Positions 1-8,073 of a stretch of 64,000 nucleotides of DNA are shown here, one piece after another (the first letter of the stretch is position 1; each line of letters starts with the position of its first letter). The stretch lies in NCBI GenBank assembly GCA_014728215.1, contig WJLZ01000044.1:1-64000 (forward strand). Direction: 5' to 3'. The stretch comes from Chitinivibrionales bacterium. Lineage in GTDB: Bacteria > Fibrobacterota > Chitinivibrionia > Chitinivibrionales > WJKA01. Both the position numbers and the translations under genes were made by a program. The notes under the pieces were generated by a model, which saw only the letters and a list, made by a program, of their open reading frames with translations, searched no databases and was not told where the DNA came from.

Positions 1-1
1 C

Positions 2-409
2 AGTGTAGCCAACACTTGGGACGCAACCACTAATAAAAATATTCTTAGTTTACACCCCAATGTACAAGCCCCTGCCACAGCTTTTATAAATGATGCTGCA
101 CAACAAGGTATGAATCTACGGATTTACTTCGGTTACCGTTCAGTAGACCAACAAAACGCTTTATACAATGCAGGAAAAACCCCCGCAAAAGGTGGACATA
201 GTTATCACAACTATGGTTTAGCTATTGATTTAGTTCAGATTAGTAATAAAAAGGCATTGTGGAAGAACCAAAATTGGAGCCAAATAGGTGCTTTAGGTAT
301 GAAACACGGCTTTGGATGGGGCGGTGATTGGGCTTCAAGAGATATGGTTCATTTTCAAATGCCGTTCGGATTAAGCATTAAAGACCTTTTATCGGGGAAA
401 AGACCATGA
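2..409 (+). CDS. M15-family peptidase (peptidoglycan L,D-/D,D-peptidase), 5' end outside window
   Basis: The frame is open from the first bases of the window, so this is the C-terminal part of a longer protein; the first internal Met is at 110. The visible domain has the M15/VanY-like pattern: a YRS-x-x-x-Q segment, then GGHSYHNYGLAIDL, in which His and Asp are zinc ligands, and a late DMVHFQ segment supplying the last His. Members cleave peptides in peptidoglycan stem chains. It ends in ATGA, overlapping the start of the next lipoprotein gene by 4 bp, so the two are translationally coupled. AT-rich codon use is unlike most of the window and resembles Bacteroidota genes. It may be a housekeeping hydrolase or the toxin domain of a larger effector; the missing N-terminus would decide. 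Confidence 0.8.
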   Translation, partial: SVANTWDATTNKNILSLHPNVQAPATAFINDAAQQGMNLRIYFGYRSVDQQNALYNAGKTPAKGGHSYHNYGLAIDLVQISNKKALWKNQNWSQIGALGMKHGFGWGGDWASRDMVHFQMPFGLSIKDLLSGKRP

Positions 410-966
410 ACACAAATAAGATAGTTGTGAACTTTATTGCTATGATTTTATGTTTTGCCACTTTATCTTGTGCAAATCAAAAAGAAAAGACACCTTCAAC
501 GAATGGTATAGCCGATAGTACCAAAGCAGTCGAAAACATAAAGAAGCAAATAACCCGCATTGATTCCGTTAAAGATTCAATGGAAATAACTGATGCAATG
601 ATTTACGGCAAATCTTCTGAGGGAGGAAGGGTTAAGGGTTATTATTCAGAGAATGAGTTGATGAAAATAGCTGTTACATATTTCTATGATATGGGACGTA
701 CATTAATAGAATATTACTTTGAGAAAGGTAAAGCTATTTTCATTAAGAAGGTTGACCAAATCTATGATATGCCGATTGCGATCCCTGATTCAAAAGTTGA
801 AAAAACAAGGGAAATTCTTTTTTATGTAAATGAAAATGAAATGGTTAATTGGGAAGATAATGAGAGTAATGAAGATTATAGCTTTTATAAACAAGAATAT
901 GCAAAATTGATTGCTGATATTAACGAGCTAAAGAAGACTTTATTTGAAAAGCAAAACGAAAAATAG
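406..966 (+). CDS. Small lipoprotein of unknown function
   Basis: A 186-residue protein with a lipoprotein signal: charged start, hydrophobic stretch, and LSC with the lipidated Cys at about residue 22. The mature part is charged and rich in Lys, Glu and Asp with no family I recognise. Residues 75-115 (KSSEGGRVKGYYSENELMKI) look like a small beta-rich fold. The start codon overlaps the peptidase stop (ATGA), and the next ORF begins directly after its TAG, so all three were probably one transcript. Its place between two peptidoglycan-directed domains, with a periplasm-facing lipid anchor, would fit an immunity lipoprotein, but that is inference from context only. Confidence 0.65.
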   Translation: MNTNKIVVNFIAMILCFATLSCANQKEKTPSTNGIADSTKAVENIKKQITRIDSVKDSMEITDAMIYGKSSEGGRVKGYYSENELMKIAVTYFYDMGRTLIEYYFEKGKAIFIKKVDQIYDMPIAIPDSKVEKTREILFYVNENEMVNWEDNESNEDYSFYKQEYAKLIADINELKKTLFEKQNEK

Positions 967-1215
967 ATGTATATGGTTTTGCAAGGTTCTTTGACATTAT
1001 CGGTTAGCAGGAATGCCACAAACTATGGAACGGCAAGTTTTGATGGAACAAATTTCAGCTTTCAAGGACAAAATTACCCTTCTATTTCTGGTCCTTGGGG
1101 TAAAGGGGCATTGCCTGAGGGAAGCTACACAGCCGATAATTTAAGAAGCAGAACGTTAGAATCAATGACTGATCCAAATGGACTTGGTTGGAGTGTTGAT
1201 CTTGAGCCAGATTTT
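967..1215 (+). pseudogene. Truncated ORF resembling a Tlde1/DUF2778-type peptidoglycan-active domain
   Basis: The first 83 codons read as a beta-rich domain: FDGTNFSFQGQNYPSISG, then GPWGKGALPEGSY, then LGWSVDLEPDF. This layout resembles L,D-transpeptidase-like effector domains of the DUF2778/Tlde1 kind, in which a later His...Cys motif is catalytic. Here the ORF leaves that pattern right after LEPDF (codon at 1213-1215), and the remaining residues to the stop at 1263 look random, so the catalytic part is absent. On the other strand the GT39-like gene runs into the same place. The family call is tentative; the truncation is well supported. Confidence 0.45.
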
Positions 1216-2760
1216 GTTACACTCATCATTAAAAGCATTCGGAGCACTATTGTTTACTTTTAAAATATGAAAATCATCATTCATAACGATAATATCGAAG
1301 AATGGCACTAAATCTTCTTTGCTCTCAAATCGTAACCTGTCATGTTTTTCAGCGTATTTTGTTTCGACAGCGTAATCTATGTTTCTGGTTTTACAAAATT
1401 CATAGAGCGTTTCCGGAGTTATTTTGTACCCGCGAAAATGAGGTTTATTGTCAACATAAAAATTCGCTAATAGTAACGAAACAATCGTATAATCGGCAAT
1501 TTCTTCAAATATAAAGTTCATTGGTGCAACACAGCATGATCCTTCCGGCATGTATTGTGCGGCTTTTTGATTAACTCTTACCAAGTTTTGTTTTTCTGTT
1601 GTAACAATGTGATGTATTTCACCCGTAAAACCAACACTGATAAAAAGCAAAATAGAAATTTCCGCCAATATTGTTATCCATTTTGGTAAAGTTGTGTTTT
1701 TCTTAATGAATATACTTATAGATTTTGCCACCATTAATGCAAAAAAAGGATAGAGTATGGTTGCATAATGCGGTCTTTTATCGTGAAGAAGCAATCCGGC
1801 AAAAAGCATTATGAATAGGGTGTAGGTAAATAATATTTTATCAGAAAAACTTATGCATAATTGTTTTTTGCTGCGTATATAAACGATAATAATTAATGAA
1901 ACGATCAATATGATTGATACAGCTATAGAACCTGCATCCCAGAAATAGCGCTTTTGCTCATTGAAAAAATTAATGGCTAATTTGATCAGTGATAAATGTG
2001 ATTTATCACCATAAAAGGGGCTACTAAGCTGATATTTGTATAGATCCCAATCAATAAATACATCATATGCATAATGCGATAGCACTGCAAAAATGCAAAG
2101 AGAATATAGACTGATAGCAATGAATCGCTTTTTGTGAAAAAGCAGAAGGCATCCTCCTGCGCAAATAAATATTAAGCCATTGAGATGAACGTACGCTGAG
2201 AGCCCAGCGAATATGCCTGCGAGTGCTGCTGCCCATAGTTTATCAGATATAAAAAATTTATGCAGAAAAATAAAACTTATTAAGCCCATCAAAGCCAGCA
2301 TCATTTCGGGCCTTCCAATTTTCATAGCATAGAAATTCTCCATGCATAGCCACCAGAAAAGTACCGTGGATACAGCAATGCCTATGCTATGTTTTTTTAG
2401 GACAAAAGCAAATAGAATTGCCATTATGATTACCGCCGATATGTATGAATTTAATCGTATTGTCCATAGATGAAACCCAAATAATTTTACTATCATTGCA
2501 TTTGCATAAACAAAAAGTCGGTGAAAGCTGACTACTTTTTCTCCTCTTCCATAAAAATCCTTGAAAAAATTTGAATGGACATATCCATCGTTCGCAAAAA
2601 AATAAGCTTCTTCTGCAAACCACATGGCATCTTCACTGGCCTTCTCTTTATAAGCACTGCTAACCCATAACAATGATTGAAAAAGCAGTAATAGAAGAAG
2701 GAATTTAAAATTGTGTTTGAATATGATTCCTTTAATAGGTTTTAAGAAATAATTATCCAA
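1162..2760 (-). CDS. GT39/ArnT-like membrane glycosyltransferase, 3' end disrupted
   Basis: A 532-residue polytopic membrane protein. It has a first transmembrane segment around residues 18-34, an extracellular acidic loop with EDAMWFAEEAYFF, where the GT39/PMT family carries its catalytic acidic residue, and about ten further hydrophobic spans to about residue 385, followed by a soluble C-terminal domain. The family transfers a sugar from a polyprenyl-phosphate donor to lipid or protein at the outer face of the inner membrane. Translation begins at TTG (2760), chosen because CCGGAG lies 8 nt upstream and no ATG fits. The last ~17 residues (KIWLKINTPTKSIWISH) are antisense to the ORF at 967 and probably not native. 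AT-rich. Confidence 0.75.
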   Translation of the reverse strand: MDNYFLKPIKGIIFKHNFKFLLLLLLFQSLLWVSSAYKEKASEDAMWFAEEAYFFANDGYVHSNFFKDFYGRGEKVVSFHRLFVYANAMIVKLFGFHLWTIRLNSYISAVIIMAILFAFVLKKHSIGIAVSTVLFWWLCMENFYAMKIGRPEMMLALMGLISFIFLHKFFISDKLWAAALAGIFAGLSAYVHLNGLIFICAGGCLLLFHKKRFIAISLYSLCIFAVLSHYAYDVFIDWDLYKYQLSSPFYGDKSHLSLIKLAINFFNEQKRYFWDAGSIAVSIILIVSLIIIVYIRSKKQLCISFSDKILFTYTLFIMLFAGLLLHDKRPHYATILYPFFALMVAKSISIFIKKNTTLPKWITILAEISILLFISVGFTGEIHHIVTTEKQNLVRVNQKAAQYMPEGSCCVAPMNFIFEEIADYTIVSLLLANFYVDNKPHFRGYKITPETLYEFCKTRNIDYAVETKYAEKHDRLRFESKEDLVPFFDIIVMNDDFHILKVNNSAPNAFNDECNKIWLKINTPTKSIWISH

Positions 2761-2981
2761 ATATGAATCTCCGGCAATTATTATTGAAGAGGGTAGGGGT
2801 ATGTTAATGGCTTATTTTAACTTAACCCATGTGGAAAATTTATATAAACTTATTATAAAATACTTAGCACCACTATTAGTAGTAAATACTTTCTCGTTAA
2901 AGTGAAGAGAACATATGCGTTTTTTTGCACACTATTATAAGTGGTAGTTTACAGATAAAGGCCTTTTGATCCATTCTCTTT

Positions 2982-3003
2982 CTATGCCGGCAGACCGGCA
3001 TAG
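2982..3003. repeat. Perfect inverted repeat, 9-bp stem
   Basis: CTATGCCGG / CCGGCATAG separated by CAGA. GC-rich stem with no flanking T-run. It may be a REP-like element or a transcript-end stabiliser. Confidence 0.7.
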
Positions 3004-3034
3004 CATATAATAAAGCATTTTCCTACCAGGGTCT

Positions 3035-3053
3035 AAGGGCATGGAATGCCCTT
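3035..3053. repeat. Perfect inverted repeat, 8-bp stem
   Basis: AAGGGCAT / ATGCCCTT separated by GGA, 31 bp after the preceding hairpin. Together they form a tandem hairpin pair downstream of the PhoH-like gene. Confidence 0.65.
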
Positions 3054-3196
3054 ACATACCTTTTAATATTAAAATTTCATTTCCATATAATCCACCCGTT
3101 AATGTTTCTCTCCTGAAACAAGAAACGATCAGAGGGCAGTGGCCCAACCGGGTCCTGTCCCGCTTCAGCATGAATCATCAGGACCCTCTTCTGTTA

Positions 3197-4528
3197 TTAC
3201 AACAAATCGCTGGCGATCTCGGCCAGTTTTGACCGTTCCCCTTTTTCCAGGGTGATATGGGCATGGATATTCTGGCCCTGCATTTTTTCGATCAGGTAGC
3301 TGAGGCCATTGGAATGGCTGTCGAGGTATGGGTGATCGATCTGGAAAATATCGCCGGTAAACACCATCTTGGTGCCTTCGCCTGCCCGGGTAATAATCGT
3401 TTTCACTTCATGGGGGGTCAGGTTCTGGGCTTCATCGACAATAAAGAAAATATTCACCAGACTTCGTCCACGGATATAGGAGAGGGGGGCGATGACCAGT
3501 TTATCCTGTTCCAGAAATTCTTTGATCCGTGTGTGTTTGGCATCGGTTTCGGGAAATTGGTTCTGGATTACCCCTAAGTTATCGAACAGCGGTTGCATAT
3601 AGGGATCGAGTTTTGAGCGGATATCTCCGGGAAGATAGCCGATATCTTTATTACTCAGGGGGACCACCGGCCGGGCCATGAATATCTGGCGGTAGTGTTT
3701 ACGTTGTTCGAGTGCCGCGGCAAGGGCAAGAAGCGTTTTACCGGTACCGGCTTTGCCGGCAATACTCACCAGGCGAACATCTTCGTTCATCAGGGCATGA
3801 AGAGCAAAGGTCTGTTCGGCATTTTTGGGTTTGATACTGTAGGCCGATGTTTTGTCAACCCGTTTGATTATTTGCACAAGGGGATCATAGGTTGCCAGGG
3901 CCGATTTTTTCGAGTTGCGGAGGATTGCATACTCATTGGCGAGCATCGTCTTTTTCAAGGCGAATTCCGAAACCTCGGCATTATAGGGTTCCTGGTACAT
4001 CTTGTCAATCAACGCTTCATCAACATGTTCTTCAATGCGCCGTCCGGTATACAATGTCGAAATGTCGCGGACATGGTCGGTCGTATAATCCTGAGCGGCG
4101 ATACCGATCGATTTGGCTTTCATCCGAAGGTTAACATCTTTGCTGACCAGAATTACCGGCTTATCGCTTTTTTCTTTCGCTAAGCAGTAGGCTGCATTTA
4201 AAATATGGTGGTCGGCTTTATCCTGGGTGAAATTGAGTTGAAGGTCGGGATGAAAGAGGTCTTCGAGTTTGATCAGGATTTTCCCGAGCCGCGGACCGAT
4301 TTTCGCGCCGCCGTCAAAAAGCTTGTCACCACTCAGTGAATCGAGCGTGCGGAGAAAATCACGGGCATGAAAGTTAATAACATCATTACCCCGCTTGAAA
4401 TTATCAAGCTCCTCGATTACGCATATCGGTACAACAATATCATTGTCTTCAAACTGATGGATACATGAGCTGTCATGGAGAATGACATTCGTATCAAGCA
4501 CAAAATACTTGGTTTTACCTTTGGGCAT
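3197..4528 (-). CDS. PIN domain-PhoH ATPase (YlaK/PhoH2 type)
   Basis: A 443-residue fusion of an N-terminal PIN nuclease-like domain (residues ~5-150; VLDTNVILHD and VIEELDNFK give the acidic site) with a PhoH P-loop ATPase. Walker A is SIAGKAGTGKT near residue 258, Walker B is FFIVDEAQN near 365, and the sensor segment is VFTGD. Family members are proposed RNA helicase-nucleases acting in stress or toxin-antitoxin-like RNA turnover. The start ATG at 4528 has GAGG 7 nt upstream. The length is normal for the family. No partner gene lies beside it, so it appears to be a single-gene unit. Very safe as a family call; the cellular substrate is unknown. Confidence 0.95.
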   Translation of the reverse strand: MPKGKTKYFVLDTNVILHDSSCIHQFEDNDIVVPICVIEELDNFKRGNDVINFHARDFLRTLDSLSGDKLFDGGAKIGPRLGKILIKLEDLFHPDLQLNFTQDKADHHILNAAYCLAKEKSDKPVILVSKDVNLRMKAKSIGIAAQDYTTDHVRDISTLYTGRRIEEHVDEALIDKMYQEPYNAEVSEFALKKTMLANEYAILRNSKKSALATYDPLVQIIKRVDKTSAYSIKPKNAEQTFALHALMNEDVRLVSIAGKAGTGKTLLALAAALEQRKHYRQIFMARPVVPLSNKDIGYLPGDIRSKLDPYMQPLFDNLGVIQNQFPETDAKHTRIKEFLEQDKLVIAPLSYIRGRSLVNIFFIVDEAQNLTPHEVKTIITRAGEGTKMVFTGDIFQIDHPYLDSHSNGLSYLIEKMQGQNIHAHITLEKGERSKLAEIASDLL

Positions 4529-5001
4529 TGCATTACCTCGGGGATAAAAGAAACAAAAAATATGAATGGATTGTCTGGAAAGGTCTGATTAAAAAGATCA
4601 TTGAAAAGAAGTATTGAAGTTTGGCTTACAGCTAAAGTGCTAAAATAATATGATTAATCGTTGTTAGGATATTGTTACCCGGCTATTTGAATCCTGCTGC
4701 GAATATTTTAATTATACCATATAAAAATACACTATTCAATGGGGAAAGGAGAGTGGGAGGGCCTGGGGGTCTATTCCCTCCCCCGGTCGGGACCATGCTC
4801 AAACCCAGCTTGGAAAATGCTCTTTGTGAGAGCCCAACCCCCGGGCCTCGCCCGCCCCCACACTTGGGGGCACAGACCGAACAGGAACCCCCCTTATTTC
4901 TTTCTCTCACATTTGTCGTAATCATTCTCCTTACGTTGTCCTGAGCATGAGCCGCGCTGAGTCGAAGTGTCGACGTGCGGGGCGGCGTATCGAAAGTGCT
5001 T
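4529..5001. other. Noncoding gap with a GC-rich, inverted-repeat-rich core
   Basis: No gene is supported; the short ORFs here are low-complexity Pro/Gly strings. Bases 4741-4900 are much more GC-rich than their surroundings and full of G-runs and C-runs that can pair (GGGAGGG with CCCTCCC; CCCCC-ACACTT-GGGGG). Bases 4934-4975 carry a copy of a dispersed motif (GTCCTGAGCATGAGCCGCGC, then CTGAGTCGAAGTG) related to other gaps in this window. Confidence 0.55.
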
Positions 5002-8000
5002 TCATTTCTTCTTCAACCGAAAAAATGAGGTAGCATCATCCAGGATACCGTACGCGCAGGGGATCACAATCAGGGTTCCGATCGTGGAAAAAAACAGGCC
5101 GAAAATGATCGTTGCGGCCATGGGGCCCCAGGTTGCGGAATGGCCACCCAGGCCGATTGCCATGGGGAGCAGTCCGGCGATCGTTGTCACCGAGGTCAGT
5201 ATGATCGGGCGGAGCCGGACCGAGGCGCCTTCTGAAACGGCGTCGGCGATGCTTATGCCCTTGCTGCGCAGATTGTTGATAAAGCTGATCAGTACGATCG
5301 AATCGTTGACACTGATTCCAGCCAGAGCAACACCGGCAAAGAGCACTACGGCGGATATCGGGGTGCCTGAGAAAAAGAGGAACATAATGCAGCCCACAAA
5401 GGCAAAGGGGATCGTGAACATGATAATTACCGGCTGAATAAAGGATTTGAACTGGGTCCCTAAAATAACATAGATAAGAAACAGACCGATCCAGAACAGT
5501 CTGAGAATATCCATGAGCAGCACCTTGAATTCTTGCCATTCGCCGCCCATTTTCAGGGAAATGCCGGGATAGGACTGCTTGAACTTTTCATTGAATACCT
5601 GTTCTACCCGGGCATTGATCGTCTTGATATTCTTCTTGTCGTCTGCAGCGGCAGTGACCGTGATTTCCCGTTTCTGTTCATGACGTTTGATAATGGAAAT
5701 ACCGGTTTTCCGCTCGATAGAGCAGACGGTTGAAAAGGGAATAAGTCTGCCGTCGGGAGTAGGGAATTTCATCTGAAGAACATCATCGATCGAATTCCGG
5801 TCCTTTTTATCAAGCTTGACAATAACATCGATCTCTTCATCCCGGTCATAGTAGGTTGTCGCCAGAGCGCCTTCAAAACAGTTACGGATATACATGCCGA
5901 TTTGCGCGGTACTGAGTCCCAGTTCAGCAGCCCGTTCTTCGTTGAGTACCACATGAATTTCCGGTGCGCCGGGGTTGAAATTATCCTTGATATTGTAGAG
6001 TTCCGGATATTCACTCAGGATATTTTTAAAATCGTCGGCAATGGATGCCATATCGTTGTAATTATCACCCGAGAGGCGGAATTCTACCGGTTTGCCCATG
6101 GGCGGGCCGGAGTTAACTTTGCGGAACCCGACATTTTCAGCGCCGGGGATATCATTGCACAGCTTTTTGAAATCATCCATGATCGTTACCATCGGACGGT
6201 CCCGTCCGTCTTTCAGCTCGGTAACATCGACGGTAATCTGGCCGACATTATCCTGTTCGACCCAGTCATCATCGGTCTGCATCATGCCGACCGTGGTGGT
6301 AAGGGACACGATTTCTCCTTTACCGATAAAGGGCGCCAGACGTTCTTCGAAACGCCGCACAATCTTGTCGGTAGTTTCCCGGGGCGTGCCGCTGGGGAGC
6401 TCGATGTCGACATAAAACATAGTCCAGTCTTCTTCGGCAAAAAGATCTTCCTGAACGAATTTTGTCATAATCGCCGCAACGACAATTGTGGTCACCGTTG
6501 CCAGCATGACAAGCCGGCGGCGGCGAAAGAGCTTTTCGATAAGCCCCTTGAACGCCCCCTGCCAGCGGCCGATAAAACCGGTCCCTTTCTGTTTTACCTT
6601 TCCTCCCCATTCTGCGAAATGGCAGGGAAGAAACAGGAGGGCTTCACCGGTCGAGGCGATCAGGGCAAGACAGGAGATGATCGGAATGATCCGCATGAAT
6701 TTTCCCATGATTCCCGGAAGAAGCATAAGGGGAAGAAAGGCCGCCACCGTCGTCATGGTGGCGGCAATAACCGGTTTGACAACTTCATTGGTACCGACTA
6801 TCGCAGCCTGAGCAGGTGATAATCCCGTCTGCTGATGACGGTAGCTATTTTCGATAATAACGATTGCGTGGTCCACGATCATTCCCAGCACCAAAACGAG
6901 TGCAAAAAGTGAATTACCATTCAGCGATTCGCCATACCATTCCATGAATATGAACGTTATGGCAAAGGTGATGGGAATACCAAGAGCGGTGATCAGGGAG
7001 TTGCGTAAACCGATAAAGACAAACAGGACCAGCACCAGAACAATAAATCCCATTAATGAATTCCAGCCGAGCGTACTGAGTGTATCCCGGATAAAAAAGG
7101 TATTATCGTTGGAGAGTTCGATAGAAATTCCTTCGGGGAGGCTCTCTTTGAACGAGTCGACCTCTTTTTTTACCCTGTCAACAACATGAATCGAATTGCC
7201 ATCTTTGCTCTTGGAGATGAGCATGGTGATCGACCGGACGCCGTTAAACCGGGCATCGTACTCGGCTTCTCCAAAGCCGTTGCCGATGGTACCGATATCG
7301 CCAACCGCCACCGACCCCTCATCAGGCCGTCTTCGGACAATGATATCGGCAAAATCGGCGGATCGGGTAATTTCACCCCGCGTTTTGAGGTTGTACGATC
7401 GATTGTCAAGATCCAGCGAACCGCCGGGGATATTGGTGTTCTTGAGCCGGACACTACTGATAACCTCATCCAGGGAGATACCGAAAGCCTCCATCCGGTC
7501 ACGGTCGATCTGGATCCAGATTTCACGTTCCTGTCCGCCGTAAAACTCGACTTTGGAAATATCATCGACATCGAGCAGTTTATCTTTCAAATCTTCGGCG
7601 GCTTTGTTCAAAACACGGGTGTTACCCGCATTATCGATCATGTTGATACTGAGAATGGAGAGCATGTCCGATGAAGAAAAGTCATCGATATAGGGTTCCA
7701 GCGTCCCTTCGGGGAGCTCCACTTTGTCGAATTCAGCCCGGAGGTCCTGGTAGGCCCGGCGGAATTCATCATCGGATATTATATCCTCAAACTGGGCAAA
7801 AATAGTACAGTATCCATCACGGGTGGTTGAGGTTATCTTTTTTATATGATCAACATCCGATACCTCCTGCTCGATTTTGGAGGTGATATTTTTTTCGACT
7901 TCTTCTGCCGAAACGCCGGGATACGGGACCGCGATGAGCACCCAGGAAAAGTTGACCTCGCTCATGACTTCCCGGGGAAGACGGATAAAGGAAAATATTC

Positions 8001-8073
8001 CCAGAAAGAGAATGGCGGCCATCAGGATGTTGACAAAAACAGAGTTGGTTACTGAGAATTTACCGATGTTCAT
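5002..8073 (-). CDS. RND-family efflux permease (inner-membrane pump)
   Basis: A 1023-residue proton-driven exporter subunit with the AcrB/MexB-like plan: TM1 at ~10-28, a large periplasmic loop, TM2-6 at ~335-480, a second loop, and TM8-12 in the last 180 residues. The fourth transmembrane segment has GMIVDHAIVIIEN, whose Asp belongs to the proton relay, and the late TM10 region has AGISVNDSIVLIS. The start at 8073 has GGAGG 6 nt upstream, inside the adaptor gene's tail, so the genes overlap by 14 bp. It works with the adaptor and TolC genes upstream in the same operon. The substrate cannot be read from sequence; drug/hydrophobe export (HAE class) is more likely than metal export. Confidence 0.95.
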   Translation of the reverse strand: MNIGKFSVTNSVFVNILMAAILFLGIFSFIRLPREVMSEVNFSWVLIAVPYPGVSAEEVEKNITSKIEQEVSDVDHIKKITSTTRDGYCTIFAQFEDIISDDEFRRAYQDLRAEFDKVELPEGTLEPYIDDFSSSDMLSILSINMIDNAGNTRVLNKAAEDLKDKLLDVDDISKVEFYGGQEREIWIQIDRDRMEAFGISLDEVISSVRLKNTNIPGGSLDLDNRSYNLKTRGEITRSADFADIIVRRRPDEGSVAVGDIGTIGNGFGEAEYDARFNGVRSITMLISKSKDGNSIHVVDRVKKEVDSFKESLPEGISIELSNDNTFFIRDTLSTLGWNSLMGFIVLVLVLFVFIGLRNSLITALGIPITFAITFIFMEWYGESLNGNSLFALVLVLGMIVDHAIVIIENSYRHQQTGLSPAQAAIVGTNEVVKPVIAATMTTVAAFLPLMLLPGIMGKFMRIIPIISCLALIASTGEALLFLPCHFAEWGGKVKQKGTGFIGRWQGAFKGLIEKLFRRRRLVMLATVTTIVVAAIMTKFVQEDLFAEEDWTMFYVDIELPSGTPRETTDKIVRRFEERLAPFIGKGEIVSLTTTVGMMQTDDDWVEQDNVGQITVDVTELKDGRDRPMVTIMDDFKKLCNDIPGAENVGFRKVNSGPPMGKPVEFRLSGDNYNDMASIADDFKNILSEYPELYNIKDNFNPGAPEIHVVLNEERAAELGLSTAQIGMYIRNCFEGALATTYYDRDEEIDVIVKLDKKDRNSIDDVLQMKFPTPDGRLIPFSTVCSIERKTGISIIKRHEQKREITVTAAADDKKNIKTINARVEQVFNEKFKQSYPGISLKMGGEWQEFKVLLMDILRLFWIGLFLIYVILGTQFKSFIQPVIIMFTIPFAFVGCIMFLFFSGTPISAVVLFAGVALAGISVNDSIVLISFINNLRSKGISIADAVSEGASVRLRPIILTSVTTIAGLLPMAIGLGGHSATWGPMAATIIFGLFFSTIGTLIVIPCAYGILDDATSFFRLKKK

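Larger units (their letters stand above)
2761..3196. other. Noncoding gap with two perfect hairpins
   Basis: No convincing gene. The left part is AT-rich and may hold the promoter of the minus-strand glycosyltransferase gene. The right part has two perfect inverted repeats: 2982-3003 (9-bp stem, CTATGCCGG, 4-nt loop) and 3035-3053 (8-bp stem, AAGGGCAT, 3-nt loop). Neither has a T-run, so they are not typical intrinsic terminators. They sit downstream of the minus-strand phoH-like gene. Confidence 0.6.

Noticed and set aside
4672-4944. Overlapping ORFs on both strands in the GC-rich block
   Set aside because: All are Pro/Gly/Arg strings caused by G and C runs; no domain and no initiation signal.
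5902-6819. 305-codon plus ORF antisense to the RND permease
   Set aside because: Shadow frame; no start signal and no family pattern.
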